NCBI RefSeq assembly: GCF_002927275.1 | Contig: NZ_PRKW01000001.1 | Coordinates: 434,001-498,000 of the forward strand | Direction: 5' to 3' | DNA: 64,000 bases | DNA from: Arthrobacter pityocampae | GTDB taxonomy: Bacteria; Actinomycetota; Actinomycetes; Actinomycetales; Micrococcaceae | Position numbers and translations under genes: made by a program | In this document: positions 1-10,896 of the stretch, piece after piece | Numbering within the stretch: position 1 is the stretch's first letter | Layout of the letters: every line of letters begins with the position of its first letter | Notes under the pieces: model-generated | What the model was told of the DNA's origin: nothing | The model's input: only the letters and a program-made list of their open reading frames with translations | Databases searched by the model: none

Positions 1-731
1 TTGTTCGAGCCGTTGCCCGAGCGGTCGTCGTCGCGACCGTTGCGGGAGCGGCTGCGTCGCTCGCCGCGATCGCTGCGGGCGTCGCCCTGCCCGGACGGGG
101 ATTCGGCCTGCCCCTCGCCCTGCCCGGCGTTGGCGGACTCGCCCTGCGCGCCGTTGGACTCGGTGGAGCCCGACTGAGCGTCCGAGCGGTCCTCGCCGCG
201 ACGGTTGCGGCGGTTGCGCTGGTTGCGGCCGCCGTTCTCGCGGTCGCCGCGGTCCTGCTGCTCGGAACCCGCGGTGTCCTCGGCGCCGTCACGGGAGGGC
301 GCCTCGGCCCGGTCGGTGGCGACGTTCTCGGCCGCCGGCACGGAGACCACGCCGTCGCTGCCTGCGCGGCGGTTGCGGTTGCGCGTGCGGGGCTGGCGCT
401 CGGCCGGGGCGGCCTGCGCGTCCTGCTGGTCCTCTGCCCCGGCCGGGGCGCCCTCGGCAGCCGGACGCTCGGCGTCGGCGCTGCGGTCGGTGCGCACAGC
501 GGGTGCCTTCTGGCGGTCGGCGACCGCGCCGCCGCGCTGGTGGTCGGAGATCGCGGAGACGAGGTCGCTCTTGCGCATCCTCGATCCCCCGGTGATGCCG
601 AGCTGGCCGGCAAGCGCCTGCAGCTGCGCGAGCTTCAGGCCTGCGAGGCCGCTGCTCTTGGAAGTCGTTGCGCCGGTTGCTTCAGCGTCTTGGGTGGCCA
701 CACCTGGTAACAGGTCAGTGGTTTCAGTCAC
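1..731 (-). CDS. rho: transcription termination factor Rho, N-terminal part (cut by left edge)
   Basis: This is the N-terminal 243 residues of the Rho ATP-dependent RNA helicase that ends transcription at Rho-dependent terminators. The protein starts at a GTG (731-729) behind a strong GGGGGAAGG ribosome site. The first ~25 residues are acidic and Thr-rich. A Rho-N type helical domain follows (about residues 30-70, with LKLAQLQALA and MRKSDLVSAI). After that comes a long low-complexity stretch rich in Arg, Asn, Asp, Gly and Gln (RNRNRR, RNQRNRRNRRG). Such an RNA-binding insertion between the Rho-N and cold-shock-like domains is typical of actinobacterial Rho. The ATPase core is outside the window. 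It lies downstream of thrB in the same orientation, but a 330-base gap argues for its own promoter. Confidence 0.9.
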   Translation of the reverse strand, partial: MTETTDLLPGVATQDAEATGATTSKSSGLAGLKLAQLQALAGQLGITGGSRMRKSDLVSAISDHQRGGAVADRQKAPAVRTDRSADAERPAAEGAPAGAEDQQDAQAAPAERQPRTRNRNRRAGSDGVVSVPAAENVATDRAEAPSRDGAEDTAGSEQQDRGDRENGGRNQRNRRNRRGEDRSDAQSGSTESNGAQGESANAGQGEGQAESPSGQGDARSDRGERRSRSRNGRDDDRSGNGSN

Positions 732-1061
732 GAAGGATCCTTCCCCCTCGTCGGGCGGCCACATGATCAGTGGTCCGCGGTGGTTTGCCCCGTGCCGCAT
801 TCGAAGCGGGCGGGGATCAGCCGAACCGGATGTGATCCGGCAGGCCTGGGTGGTGCTGGGAACCTGAGAGTGTCCCTGCGCAAGAAGGTGAGTCCATACG
901 CTCCGGGATAGGGTCGGAGGCTACACCGTCAGGATGTGCTGCTGCTGATGGGACCTGCAGTGTTGCGGCGGTCCAGAGAGGACGGCCGACTCAACAGAAG
1001 CACACGATGCTTCTCGAAACGAACTTTCCGGGAAACACAGCAGTTCGGCGTGAACGCCTCA
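732..1061 (-). promoter_or_regulatory. rho leader region without a gene
   Basis: This 330-base gap between thrB and rho holds no convincing coding sequence. A -10-like TAGCCT on the minus strand (918-923) would give an untranslated leader of about 180 bases. Long leaders are common for rho, which is autoregulated in several bacteria. No good -35 accompanies it, so the promoter position is a guess. The ribosome site of rho lies at the very end of the region. Confidence 0.35.
996..1014 (-). terminator. weak hairpin after thrB
   Basis: A perfect 7-base stem (AGAAGCA / TGCTTCT) with a 5-base loop sits 48-66 bases after the thrB stop. There is no T-run behind it, so it may only mark the end of the amino-acid operon or protect the 3' end. 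Confidence 0.3.
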
Positions 1062-2045
1062 CTACCCATGGTGCCTTCCCATTTTAGCACCTTCCCGCTC
1101 CACCGCCAGCCGGAGGACCCGCCATGCCCCGGGCGTGTCGCCCGCGCCGATCAGGCGATGCAGAGTCTCCTCGGCGGCCGAGGCACCGGCCTCTCCCACG
1201 GCGAGCGTCAGCACGCTGGGACCCGCCCCGGAGATGGTGCTGGCGAATCCGGCGGCGCGCAGTGCACGCAGCAGCGTGGCGCTCGGCAGCATGGCCGGGG
1301 CACGGAAGTCCTGGTGGATCGCGTCCTGCGTGGCAGGGAACAGCAGGGACGGATTCCTGCCGAGCGCCTGCACGAGAAGGGCCGCCCGGCCGGCGTTGGC
1401 CGCGGCGGCGGAGTGGGACACGGACGCCGGCAGCAGCGCCCGTGCGCTCTCGGTGGAGAGCGACAGGTCGGGAACCGCGAGGACCGGGATGACGTCCGGG
1501 TGCACCTCGACGCGTGTGCTGTGGAACGCGCGTCCGCTCTCCCACGAGATCGCGAGGGCCCCCATGAGGGCGGGAGCCACGTTGTCCGGGTGTCCCTCGA
1601 TGGAGGCGGCCCACTGCAGGAGGTGTGCGGCGTCCATCTGCTCGTGGGCCGGCAGCAGCGCGTTGCCCGCGAGGACCCCCGCGACGATCGCGGACGCGGA
1701 GGACCCCATGCCTCGGCCGTGCGGGATCACGTTCACGGTGTCGAGCTCGAGCCCCGGGGCGCGACGACCGGCCCGGTGGAGCGTACTGATCAGGGATCGC
1801 GCCACGAGGTGGCGGCCGTCGAGCGGCAGTTCCCCGGCGCCCTCGCCCGTGGGGCGTACCGTCGTCGAACCCGACGACGTCGTGCGGACGCGCACGGTGT
1901 CGCGGAGCGAGAGCGCGAGCCCGAGCGCATCGAACCCCGGCCCGAGATTCGCGCTCGTGGCGGGGACCGTGACCTCGACGTCCTGGCCGGCGTCGACGAC
2001 CGGGAGGTCGATCAGGTCCTCCGGCAGGGGTGTTGCGTGCAGCAT
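1062..2045 (-). CDS. thrB: homoserine kinase
   Basis: ThrB phosphorylates L-homoserine with ATP to O-phosphohomoserine, the substrate of ThrC. The 327-residue protein is a GHMP-family kinase. The N-terminal substrate motif TSANLGPGFDALGLAL is present, as are the ATP-binding loop PHGRGMGSSASA and the C-terminal glycine motif STISGAGPSVL. The ATG starts one base after the thrC stop and has a GAGGA ribosome site inside the end of thrC, so translation is probably coupled. It is the last gene of argS-lysA-hom-thrC-thrB. Length and motifs are normal for the family. Confidence 0.96.
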   Translation of the reverse strand: MLHATPLPEDLIDLPVVDAGQDVEVTVPATSANLGPGFDALGLALSLRDTVRVRTTSSGSTTVRPTGEGAGELPLDGRHLVARSLISTLHRAGRRAPGLELDTVNVIPHGRGMGSSASAIVAGVLAGNALLPAHEQMDAAHLLQWAASIEGHPDNVAPALMGALAISWESGRAFHSTRVEVHPDVIPVLAVPDLSLSTESARALLPASVSHSAAAANAGRAALLVQALGRNPSLLFPATQDAIHQDFRAPAMLPSATLLRALRAAGFASTISGAGPSVLTLAVGEAGASAAEETLHRLIGAGDTPGAWRVLRLAVEREGAKMGRHHG

Positions 2046-2046
2046 G

Positions 2047-3150
<1,104 letters not shown>

Positions 3151-4482
3151 TTAGATTCCCTCTACTCGGAGCACGGATGAGACGGCGGTGATGACGTCGA
3201 GCGCGGCGACCTGCGCGACGGTCGCGGCGAGGGACGCCTCGGGCGCGCGGTGGGTGACGATGCGCAGCTCAGCGGTGGTGCCGCCGTCGGGCCCGCCCTG
3301 GTGGATGCGCTGGCGCATGGTCTCGATGGACACGCCGTTCTCGGCGAAGATCTGCGCGATCCGGGCGAGGACGCCCGGCTGGTCCGCGACCTCGAGACCG
3401 ATGCAGTAGCTGGTGCGGACGGTGTCGATGCTCAGCGGCGGGACGTGCCCGGTGGTGGTCTCGGTGCGGCCCGGGCCGCCGAGCACCATGCGGCGCGCGG
3501 CACTGATGACGTCGCCCAGCACGGCCGAGGCCGTGGGGGTGCCGCCGGCGCCCTGGCCGTAGAACATCAGCTCCCCGGCGTTCTCCGCCTCGATGAACAC
3601 CGCGTTGAAGGCTCCGTGGACGGCGGCCAGCGGGTGGGTGCGCGGCAGCAGCGTGGGGTGGACCCGGACGCCGATCCCGGCCGCGCCGGCGTCGTCGGTG
3701 AGGATCTCCGCGATGGCCAGCAGCTTGATGACGTAGCCGTCCTCCGCCGCGGCCGCGATGTCGTCGGCCGTGACCGCGGTGATGCCCTCGCAGTGGACGT
3801 TCTCGAGGGCGAAGCGGGTGTGGAAGGACAGGGAGGCGAGGATCGCGGCCTTCGCGGCGGCGTCGTGGCCCTCGACGTCGGCCGTCGGGTCCGCCTCCGC
3901 GTACCCGAGGTCCTGGGCGGCCTTCACCGCGTCCGCGAAGGACGCACCCGTGGAGTCCATCTGGTCGAGGATGTAGTTGGTGGTCCCGTTGACGATGCCG
4001 AGCACGCGCGTGATGCGATCGCCGGAGAGGCTGTCCCGGATGGGGCGCAGGATCGGGATGGCGCCTGCGACGGCGGCCTCGTAGGAGAGCTGGACGCCGG
4101 CGGCGTCGGCCTGCTCGTAGAGTGCCGGGCCGTCCTGGGCGAAGAGGGCCTTGTTGCCGCTGACCACGGTGGCGCCGTGCTCGATGGCGCGGAGGATCAG
4201 GGACTTGGCGGGCTCGATGCCGCCCATGAGTTCGATGACGATGTCGGCGTCCTCGACGAGCTTGTCGGCGTCGAGCGTCAGGAGCCCGGCGGGCAGGTCG
4301 ACGTCGCGCCGGGCGTCGAGGGTGCGGACGGCGACCCCGACGAGTTCGAGGGGCGCTCCGGCGCGGCGGCCGAGGTTCTCCGCGTCCTCGAGCAGGATGC
4401 GGGCGACCTGCGAGCCGACGGTGCCGCAACCCAGCAGGGCGACGCGGAGGGGCTTGCGGGAAGGCGTGGCTGGCGTGTTCAT
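3151..4482 (-). CDS. hom: homoserine dehydrogenase
   Basis: NAD(P)-dependent reduction of aspartate semialdehyde to homoserine, the branch point from lysine toward threonine and methionine. The 443-residue chain has an N-terminal Rossmann domain (LLGCGTVGSQV near residue 16), the substrate-domain motifs SGNKAL and IVNGTTNYIL, and the catalytic-region stretch DLGYAEADPTADVEGHDAAAK. A C-terminal ACT domain (about 355-440, YCIGLEVADQPGVLARIAQIF) normally gives threonine feedback control. The ATG overlaps the lysA stop by four bases (ATGA). Confidence 0.97.
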   Translation of the reverse strand: MNTPATPSRKPLRVALLGCGTVGSQVARILLEDAENLGRRAGAPLELVGVAVRTLDARRDVDLPAGLLTLDADKLVEDADIVIELMGGIEPAKSLILRAIEHGATVVSGNKALFAQDGPALYEQADAAGVQLSYEAAVAGAIPILRPIRDSLSGDRITRVLGIVNGTTNYILDQMDSTGASFADAVKAAQDLGYAEADPTADVEGHDAAAKAAILASLSFHTRFALENVHCEGITAVTADDIAAAAEDGYVIKLLAIAEILTDDAGAAGIGVRVHPTLLPRTHPLAAVHGAFNAVFIEAENAGELMFYGQGAGGTPTASAVLGDVISAARRMVLGGPGRTETTTGHVPPLSIDTVRTSYCIGLEVADQPGVLARIAQIFAENGVSIETMRQRIHQGGPDGGTTAELRIVTHRAPEASLAATVAQVAALDVITAVSSVLRVEGI

Positions 4483-6029
4483 GCGGTCCGTGGTGCTCCT
4501 GGTTCCGGGGTGGGTGAGGCGGGGTCGTGCGAGGCCGGTTCGCGCTCGACGTCCCTGCGGAACAGGTCCTCCTCGGTCTCGCCGCGCACGATCAGCCGGG
4601 CCCGGCCGTCGGCCACCGCCACCACGGGCGGGCGCGTCAGGTAGTTGTAGTTGCTCGAGAGCACCCAGCAGTAGGCTCCGGTGCCCGGGACGGCGAGGAG
4701 GTCACCGGCTCCGGTGTCCTCGGGGAGGTAGACGTCCCGCACCACAATGTCACCGCTCTCGCAGTGTTTCCCAACCACGCGGGAGAGCACCGGGGCCGCC
4801 TCCGGCGTCCTGGACGCCAGGACGGCCGAGTAATCCGCGCCGTAGAGCACCGGGCGGGCGTTGTCGCTCATGCCGCCGTCCACCGACACATAGCGTCGCG
4901 GGTGCGTAACGGAGGTGTCCTGCAGTTCCTCGGAGCCGTTCGCCGCGGCGTCCACGCGCACGGTCTTCGTGGTGCCGGCGGTGTACAGCGTGAACGTCGT
5001 GGGACCGACGATGGCACGGCCCGGTTCGATGGAGATCCGCGGGACCTGCAGTCCCAGCTCACGGCAGGTCGAGCCGACGACGGACGCCATGGCACGGGCG
5101 ATCTCCGCCGCCGGACGCGGTTCGTCCTCCTCGGTGTAGGCGATGCCGTAGCCGCCGCCGAGGTCGAGTTCGGCGAGTTCGACGCCGTGCCGGTCCCGGA
5201 CCTCCGCGAGGAAGCCGAGGAGCCTCTGCGCCGCCAGCTCGAAGCCCTCGGACTCGAAGATCTGCGACCCGATGTGGCAGTGCACGCCGAGGAGGTTGAT
5301 GCCCGGGTGCGCCAGGGCGTCCGCCACGGCGCGCGCGGCGGGCGAGGCGTCCTCCCCTGCGGCCTGGCCGGGGCCCTGCTCGGTGGTGAGCGACAGGCCG
5401 AACTTCTGGTCCTCGTGCGCCGTGGCGATGAATTCGTGGGTGGAGGCGTGGACGCCCGGCGTCAGGCGGAGCATGACGTTGGCGCGGCGGCCGCGCTGCA
5501 CGGCCAGGTCGCCGACGAGCGCGACCTCCTGCAGGCTGTCGACGACGATCCGGCCGAGGTCGGCGTCGATGGCGCGTGTGATCTCCGCCGCGGACTTGTT
5601 GTTCCCGTGCAGTCCGAGCCGGGAGCCGGGCATGCCGGCACGGAGTGCGACGGCGAGTTCCCCGCCGGAGCAGGTGTCCAGGCCGAGGCCTTCCTCGCGG
5701 ACCCAGTGCGCCACCTCGGTGCACAGGAAGGACTTGCCGGCGTAGAACACATCCACTCCGCCGCACAGGTCGCGGAAGGCGTCGTCGAAGGCGTCGCGGA
5801 ACGTCGCGGCGCGCGAACGGAAGTCGCGTTCGGACATCACGAACAGCGGGGTGCCGTACTCGGCGGCGAGATCCGCGACGGACACGCCGTCGATCCGCAG
5901 CACGCCATCGGTCCCGCGCTCCACGTCCTCGGCCCACAGCTTCGGCTCCAGCCGGGACTGGTCCTGCGGGAGGGAGAGCCAGTGGGGCGCGAGCGGTGAC
6001 GCTTCGTTCGATACGGGCACGACCGTCAC
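4479..6029 (-). CDS. lysA: diaminopimelate decarboxylase
   Basis: Last step of lysine synthesis: decarboxylation of meso-diaminopimelate. The 516-residue PLP enzyme of the alanine-racemase fold carries the PLP lysine in FYAGKSFLC (Lys99), HCHIGSQI, the glycine loop [18 protein letters not shown], and the active-site Cys motif GKHCESGD. The likely start is a GTG overlapping the argS stop by four bases (GTGA). That makes the N-terminus somewhat long, and an internal start such as the Met of MSERDFRS is too late to be real. Coupled to argS upstream and hom downstream. Confidence 0.96.
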   Translation of the reverse strand: MTVVPVSNEASPLAPHWLSLPQDQSRLEPKLWAEDVERGTDGVLRIDGVSVADLAAEYGTPLFVMSERDFRSRAATFRDAFDDAFRDLCGGVDVFYAGKSFLCTEVAHWVREEGLGLDTCSGGELAVALRAGMPGSRLGLHGNNKSAAEITRAIDADLGRIVVDSLQEVALVGDLAVQRGRRANVMLRLTPGVHASTHEFIATAHEDQKFGLSLTTEQGPGQAAGEDASPAARAVADALAHPGINLLGVHCHIGSQIFESEGFELAAQRLLGFLAEVRDRHGVELAELDLGGGYGIAYTEEDEPRPAAEIARAMASVVGSTCRELGLQVPRISIEPGRAIVGPTTFTLYTAGTTKTVRVDAAANGSEELQDTSVTHPRRYVSVDGGMSDNARPVLYGADYSAVLASRTPEAAPVLSRVVGKHCESGDIVVRDVYLPEDTGAGDLLAVPGTGAYCWVLSSNYNYLTRPPVVAVADGRARLIVRGETEEDLFRRDVEREPASHDPASPTPEPGAPRTA

Positions 6030-7675
6030 ATCCGCTCCGGCGCGGAGACGCCGAGGAGGTCGAGGCCGTTGGCGAGGACCTGCTGGGTGGCGTTGTTCAG
6101 CCAGAGGCGTGAGCGGTGGACGTCCTCGACGGGCGCGTCACCGAGCGGGGCGACGCGGCAGGCGTCGTACCAGCGGTGGTAGGTCCCGGCGATCACCTCG
6201 AGGTGGCGGGCCACGCGGTGCGGCTCGCGGAAGGTCGCGGCCTGCGCGACGACGCCGGGGAACTGGCCAAGGGCGGCCAGCAGTTCGCCCTCCGTGGGGT
6301 GGCTCAGCGAGGCCGCGTCGAAGGAGCCGGTGTCCACGCCGGCCGAGACCGCGTTGCGGCCGACGGCGTGGGTGCGGGCGTGGGCGTACTGCACGTAGAA
6401 CACGGGGTTCTCGTTGGTGCGCCGGGTCAGTAGATCGAGGTCGATGTCGATGTTCGAGTCCGCGGAGAACCGGGCGAGGGTGTACCGAGCGGCGTCCACG
6501 CCGACGGCGTCGACGAGGTCCTCCAGCGTCACTACCGTGCCGGCCCGCTTGGACATGCGGACGGGTGCGCCGTTCTTCATGAGGTTCACCATCTGGCCGA
6601 TGAGCACCTCGACACTGTCGGGGTCATCGCCCAGGGCCGCGGCGGCGGCCTTCAGGCGGGCCACGTACCCATGATGGTCGGCGCCCAGCATGATGATGTT
6701 GAGGTCGAACCCCCGGCGGCGCTTGTTGACGAAGTAGCCGATATCACCCGCGATGTACGCCGGCGCACCGTCGGACTTGATGACGACGCGGTCACGGTCG
6801 TCACCGAAGTCGGTCGACCTCAGCCACCAGGCTCCGTCCTCGAGGAAGAGATTGCCTGATTCCTTCAGCTGCTCGAGCAGGCCGCCGACGAAATTGTTCT
6901 CGAACAGCGAGTGCTCGTGGAAGTAGACGTCGAAGTCCACTCCGAAGTCATGGAGCGAGGCTTTGATGTCGGTGAACATGAAGTCGACGCCGACCGCACG
7001 GAAGCACTCGATGGCGTCTTGCTCTGAGAGCGTCAGGATGTCGGGCTCAGCGGCGACGACACGCTGCGCGATGTCCACGATGTACTGGCCACCGTAGCCG
7101 TCATCGGGGGCGGGCCTGCCTGCGGCGCTCGCGTGGAGCGAGCGTGCGAACCGCTCGATCTGGGCGCCATGGTCATTGAAGTAGTACTCACGCACGACGG
7201 TGGCGCCCTGTGACTGCAGCACGCGGGCGAGGGCGTCTCCCACCGCAGCCCAGCGCGTCCCACCGATGTGGATCGGGCCTGTCGGGTTGGCCGAGACGAA
7301 TTCGAGGTTGATCTTCTGGCCCGCGAGCGCCTCGTTGGTGCCGTAGGCCGGCCCCGCCTCGACGATGGTGCGGGCCAGCTCGCCGGCCGCTCCGGCGTCG
7401 AGCGTGATGTTGAGGAAGCCGGGGCCGGCGATCTCCACGCTCTTCACGCCGTCGATGCCGGCGAGGCGTTCGCTGAGGATCTGGGCGAAGTCGCGGGGGT
7501 TCATCCCCGCCTTCTTGCCGAGCTGCAGGGCGATGTTCGTGGCCCAGTCGCCGTGCTCACGGTTCTTCGGCCGCTCCACACGCACCTCCGAGGGGAGGTC
7601 GATCGTGAAGTCGCCGGCGTCGACGGCGGCCGTCAGGCAGGCGGAAATAGCGGCAGAGAGTTCTTCGGGAGTCAC
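6026..7675 (-). CDS. argS: arginyl-tRNA synthetase
   Basis: Class I aminoacyl-tRNA synthetase that attaches arginine to tRNA-Arg. The 549-residue protein has the Arg-tRNA synthetase N-terminal (Add-1) domain, the HIGH-type motif [17 protein letters not shown], a KMSK-type loop [11 protein letters not shown], and the C-terminal DALR anticodon-binding domain (YVQYAHAR onwards). The GTG start has no good ribosome site. It does have a -10-like TATGCT exactly six bases upstream, so the mRNA may be leaderless. First gene of the five-gene amino-acid operon, an arrangement conserved in high-GC Gram-positives. Confidence 0.96.
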   Translation of the reverse strand: MTPEELSAAISACLTAAVDAGDFTIDLPSEVRVERPKNREHGDWATNIALQLGKKAGMNPRDFAQILSERLAGIDGVKSVEIAGPGFLNITLDAGAAGELARTIVEAGPAYGTNEALAGQKINLEFVSANPTGPIHIGGTRWAAVGDALARVLQSQGATVVREYYFNDHGAQIERFARSLHASAAGRPAPDDGYGGQYIVDIAQRVVAAEPDILTLSEQDAIECFRAVGVDFMFTDIKASLHDFGVDFDVYFHEHSLFENNFVGGLLEQLKESGNLFLEDGAWWLRSTDFGDDRDRVVIKSDGAPAYIAGDIGYFVNKRRRGFDLNIIMLGADHHGYVARLKAAAAALGDDPDSVEVLIGQMVNLMKNGAPVRMSKRAGTVVTLEDLVDAVGVDAARYTLARFSADSNIDIDLDLLTRRTNENPVFYVQYAHARTHAVGRNAVSAGVDTGSFDAASLSHPTEGELLAALGQFPGVVAQAATFREPHRVARHLEVIAGTYHRWYDACRVAPLGDAPVEDVHRSRLWLNNATQQVLANGLDLLGVSAPERM

Positions 7676-7687
7676 CCGACCAGCATA
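7676..7687 (-). promoter_or_regulatory. possible leaderless promoter of argS operon
   Basis: On the minus strand TATGCT (7687-7682) is followed by six bases and then the argS GTG. The transcription start would therefore fall on the first base of the start codon. No Shine-Dalgarno sequence is present, which fits leaderless translation. No clear -35 at the usual spacing. Confidence 0.45.
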
Positions 7688-7811
7688 GCGGCGCGGTCCC
7701 GGCCGCCCGGGGTTTCGTGACGTGGGTCAAGTGTCCGTGAAAGCATGCGAGGGAACCGTCCGCATCGGCCGTGGATACGAAGCACCATGGAGAGCGTTGG
7801 ATCGAGCAGAG

Positions 7812-7843
7812 ATGTCGGTTGCAGGTTCGACACTTCCCGACAT
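7812..7843. promoter_or_regulatory. inverted repeat upstream of flavin lipoprotein gene
   Basis: ATGTCGG at 7812-7818 is repeated in inverse at 7837-7843 with 18 bases between. It lies in the 216-base divergent region between argS and the FMN-binding lipoprotein, about 50 bases before the latter's GTG. It could be an operator or an mRNA hairpin; a 7-base arm is close to chance level in this GC content. Confidence 0.22.
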
Positions 7844-7891
7844 GCCGAGCGCCCGCCCCGTATCGCCGCGGCACCCCGACAGGAGCACCCA

Positions 7892-8428
7892 GTGACCAGA
7901 ACAAGCCCCACCCGACCCGCCGCCCGCACAGCGGCCGGCACGCACGGCGTCCCCCGCCACAAAAGGGTGCTGACGGCACTCGCCGCGGTGTCGATCCTCG
8001 GCGCTGCGGGCTGCGCCGGCGCGGAGGCCGAGGAGCCTCCCGCAGGAACCCCGGCATCCGAACAGCCGATGACCGACGCCACGACGCCGGCGACCGGTGG
8101 AGCCGCCGAGGGTGCCGGAACCGCCGGTGGAACCTACAAGGACGGCACCTACTCCGACACGGGCGCCTACCAGTCCCCCGCCGGGCAGGAGGAGGTGGGC
8201 GTGACGCTCACCCTCGAGGCCGACGTCGTCACCGCCGTCGAGGTGGAACCCATGCCCGACAACCCCACCACCACCGAGTACCAGGGCCGCTTCGCGGGCG
8301 GCATCGCGGATGCCGTCGTCGGCAAGAAGCTGGACGAGCTCTCCGTGGACAAGGTAGCCGGCTCGTCCCTGACGAGCGGCGGGTTCAACGACGCACTGGG
8401 CAAGATCAAGAGCGAAGCCCGGCTCTAG
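7892..8428 (+). CDS. FMN-binding (flavinylated) lipoprotein
   Basis: Predicted exported lipoprotein of 178 residues with one FMN_bind domain, the acceptor of covalent FMN in extracytoplasmic electron transfer. The GTG start has AGGAG seven bases upstream. The signal peptide (PRHKRVLTALAAVSI, then LGAAGC) puts the lipid-anchored Cys at 41. A linker rich in Ala, Thr, Glu and Gly follows to about residue 80. The C-terminal acceptor region reads VAGSSLTSGGF. By family rule FMN is esterified to the last residue of an [S/T]GA[S/T] motif; here it is AGSS, so Ser159 is the likely site with a degenerate context. It sits 10 bases before apbE, whose product performs this modification. Confidence 0.82.
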   Translation: MTRTSPTRPAARTAAGTHGVPRHKRVLTALAAVSILGAAGCAGAEAEEPPAGTPASEQPMTDATTPATGGAAEGAGTAGGTYKDGTYSDTGAYQSPAGQEEVGVTLTLEADVVTAVEVEPMPDNPTTTEYQGRFAGGIADAVVGKKLDELSVDKVAGSSLTSGGFNDALGKIKSEARL

Positions 8429-8438
8429 GCACGCCGAC

Positions 8439-9299
8439 ATGGCGGATTCCTTCAGCTTCGAGGCGATCGGCACCGCCTGGCGCGTGGACACCGGCGCGAT
8501 ACTCACGTCCGGTCAACGGGCCCGGCTGCTGCACCTCGCCGAGGAGTACGACGCCCTCTACTCGCGGTTCCGCACCGACTCCCGCGTCACCGCACTCGCC
8601 GCTGCCGGCGGCTCGCTGCCCCTGCCGCCCCACGGCGCGGAGCTCGGTCGCCTGCTGCGGACGCTCTACGACCTCACGGACGGCGGCGTCTCGCCGCTCG
8701 TCGGCGACCCCCTCACCGCGCTGGGCTACGACGTCGGCTACTCCCTGACGCCCACGCGACCGCCCGCCCCCGCCCGTGCCTGGGACGACGTCCTGACCTG
8801 GACGGACGAGGGCCTCACGCTGCAGGAGCCCGCGATCCTGGACATCGGGGCGGCCGGCAAGGGGCAGCTCGTGGACCTCATGCTGGAGTACCTGAGCGCC
8901 GAGGGCCACGAGGACGTGATCGTCGATGCCAGCGGCGACATGCGCCGGGCCGGCGAGGGCACCATCACCGTCGCCCTCGAACACCCCTACGACCCGTCGT
9001 CGGCGATCGGCGCGGTGAGCCTGGGGACCGGCGCACTGTGCGCGTCCGCCTCGAACCGCCGCGTATGGGGCGACGGCCTGCACCACGTCCTGGACGCGAG
9101 GACCGGGCGGAGCGTGGACACCGTCGTCGCCACCTGGGCCCTCGCCGCGGACGCGATGACGGCCGACGGCCTGTGCACGGCCCTGTTCCTCACCGATCCC
9201 ACAGACCTCGCGGAGGCGTTCGCCTTCGACTACGTCCTCATGTACTCGGACGGACGAGCCCGCTGTTCCGCACCCCTCGCAGGAGCCCTGTTCTCATGA
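8439..9299 (+). CDS. apbE: FAD:protein FMN transferase (ApbE family)
   Basis: ApbE splits FAD and transfers FMN to a Ser/Thr of target proteins outside the membrane. This 286-residue copy shows the family landmarks: an N-terminal EAIGTAWRV strand, LDIGAAGKGQLVD (Gly-Ala...Lys-Gly loop), the VDASGDM segment in place of the commoner GGN, HHVLDARTG, and the metal-site segment ADAMTADGLCTALF. There is no obvious signal peptide or lipobox, unlike many ApbE proteins, so its export route is unclear. It overlaps the next gene by ATGA and belongs with the lipoprotein just upstream. Confidence 0.9.
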   Translation: MADSFSFEAIGTAWRVDTGAILTSGQRARLLHLAEEYDALYSRFRTDSRVTALAAAGGSLPLPPHGAELGRLLRTLYDLTDGGVSPLVGDPLTALGYDVGYSLTPTRPPAPARAWDDVLTWTDEGLTLQEPAILDIGAAGKGQLVDLMLEYLSAEGHEDVIVDASGDMRRAGEGTITVALEHPYDPSSAIGAVSLGTGALCASASNRRVWGDGLHHVLDARTGRSVDTVVATWALAADAMTADGLCTALFLTDPTDLAEAFAFDYVLMYSDGRARCSAPLAGALFS

Positions 9300-10807
9300 C
9301 CGCAACACTCGACGGCCTCCTGGGCCGCATGACCATGTACCGGCTCACACTGACGCTCCTGCTGATCCTGACCGTGCAGGCGCTGATCCTCTCGCTGGCC
9401 GGCCTGCTCGCATTCACCCCCGCCGAGATCGGCGGCACCCTCGTGGCCGCCGTCGGCGGCACGATCATCGGCACCCGGCTGATGGCGCTGATCCTCCGGC
9501 TCCGGCCCCACGGCGAGTCCTCGCTCATCACCGGGCTGATCCTCTTCCTGATCATGTTCCCCTCGGACACCGGAGCCGGCCTCGGCGGGATCCTCGCAGC
9601 GGGCGTGGCGGCCGGCGCCTCGAAATTCCTCCTGGCCGTCCGGGGACGCCATGTCTTCAATCCGGCCGCGACGGGCGCGGTCGTCGCCACCCTGCTCGGG
9701 GTGGGGGTGGCCGGGTGGTGGGTCGCGAACGCCTTCATGCTCCCCGTCGTCGCGGTCGGCGGTGCGCTCCTGCTCTACCGGACGCGGAGGCTGTCCATGG
9801 CGGCCGTGTTCCTCGCGGTCACCATCGGCCTCCTGCTCTACGGACTGGTGCAGAACGGGATGATGCCCGGAGCCGGCCTGCAGCTCGTCCTCACCTCGTA
9901 CCCCGTCCTGTTCCTCCTCGGCTTCATGCTGACCGAGCCGCTGACCCTGCCACCGCTGCGGTGGCAGCAGGGGCTCGTCGCCGCCGTCGTGGGCGTCGTG
10001 TTCGCCCTCCAGCTCTCCGTCGGTCCGGTGTTCCTCGGACCCGAGTTCGCCCTCGTGCTCGGCAACGCCGTCGCCTTCGCCATGGGGCAGCGCCGCGGCG
10101 TGCGGCTCTCCCTCGCCGGGAAGCGGCAGCTGACGCCCACCAGCACGGAACTGGTCTTCGAACCCGCGCGCCCCGTGCGTTTCCGGGCCGGCCAGTACAT
10201 GGAGCTGGACCTGCCGCACCGCGGCGCCGACAGCCGCGGCAGCCGCCGGACCTTCAGCATCACCTCCGCGCCCCAGCAGCATGACGCCGTGACCTTCGGC
10301 CTGCGGACCACCGAGGCAGGCAGCTCCTTCAAGACCGCCCTCCTCGACCTCCCGGACGGCGCGCGGGTCACGGGAACACTCGTCGGCGGTGACTTCCACC
10401 TGCCCCGCGACCCGGCGGTCCCCCTGCTGCTGGTCGCCGGCGGCATCGGGGTGACCCCGTTCATCAGCCAGCTCCGCGACCTCGCCGAACGCGGCGAGGA
10501 GCGCGACGTCGTCCTCGTGTACGCGGTGCGCAGCGAGCAGGAGATCGCCTTCCGCGACGAGCTGGCGGCCCTGGGGACGCGCGTCCTGCTGTTCCTGCCC
10601 ACACCCGGTGACACTCCGGCCCTGCCCCGGGAGTGGACCCTCGCGGGGGCCGAGCCGACGGCGGAAGCGCTGCGCGCGGCGGTGCCGGATCTTCCCGGGC
10701 GGAGGGTCCTCGTCTCGGGCTCCCCCGCGTTCATCGGACGCCTCCGCGCGGCGATGCGCACGGCGGGCGTCCGGCGGGTGACGACGGACGCCTTCCTGGG
10801 CTACTGA
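9296..10807 (+). CDS. RnfD-like membrane domain fused to ferredoxin-NAD(P) reductase-like domain
   Basis: A 503-residue membrane flavoprotein, probably the entry point for electrons from cytosolic NAD(P)H to the flavinylated lipoprotein. Residues 1-265 are hydrophobic (about nine membrane segments) and carry RnfD/NqrB-type signatures: VFNPAATGAVV at 120-130 and FMLTEPLTLPP at 210-220. Residues 270-503 are an FNR module with FAD motif RRTFSITSAP (318-326), NAD(P) loop AGGIGVTPF (381-389) and a C-terminal SGSPAF segment. The ATG overlaps the apbE stop and has AGGAG ten bases upstream. No SGAT flavinylation site is seen in the RnfD part. Confidence 0.86.
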   Translation: MTATLDGLLGRMTMYRLTLTLLLILTVQALILSLAGLLAFTPAEIGGTLVAAVGGTIIGTRLMALILRLRPHGESSLITGLILFLIMFPSDTGAGLGGILAAGVAAGASKFLLAVRGRHVFNPAATGAVVATLLGVGVAGWWVANAFMLPVVAVGGALLLYRTRRLSMAAVFLAVTIGLLLYGLVQNGMMPGAGLQLVLTSYPVLFLLGFMLTEPLTLPPLRWQQGLVAAVVGVVFALQLSVGPVFLGPEFALVLGNAVAFAMGQRRGVRLSLAGKRQLTPTSTELVFEPARPVRFRAGQYMELDLPHRGADSRGSRRTFSITSAPQQHDAVTFGLRTTEAGSSFKTALLDLPDGARVTGTLVGGDFHLPRDPAVPLLLVAGGIGVTPFISQLRDLAERGEERDVVLVYAVRSEQEIAFRDELAALGTRVLLFLPTPGDTPALPREWTLAGAEPTAEALRAAVPDLPGRRVLVSGSPAFIGRLRAAMRTAGVRRVTTDAFLGY

Positions 10808-10896
10808 GCCCAGGATCCGCTGCCCTCCAGCCCTTTCCGACGCCGGTCATGCGGCCTACGCTGGACCGCACGGTCGGCGAGGAGAAGGAGCGAGCC

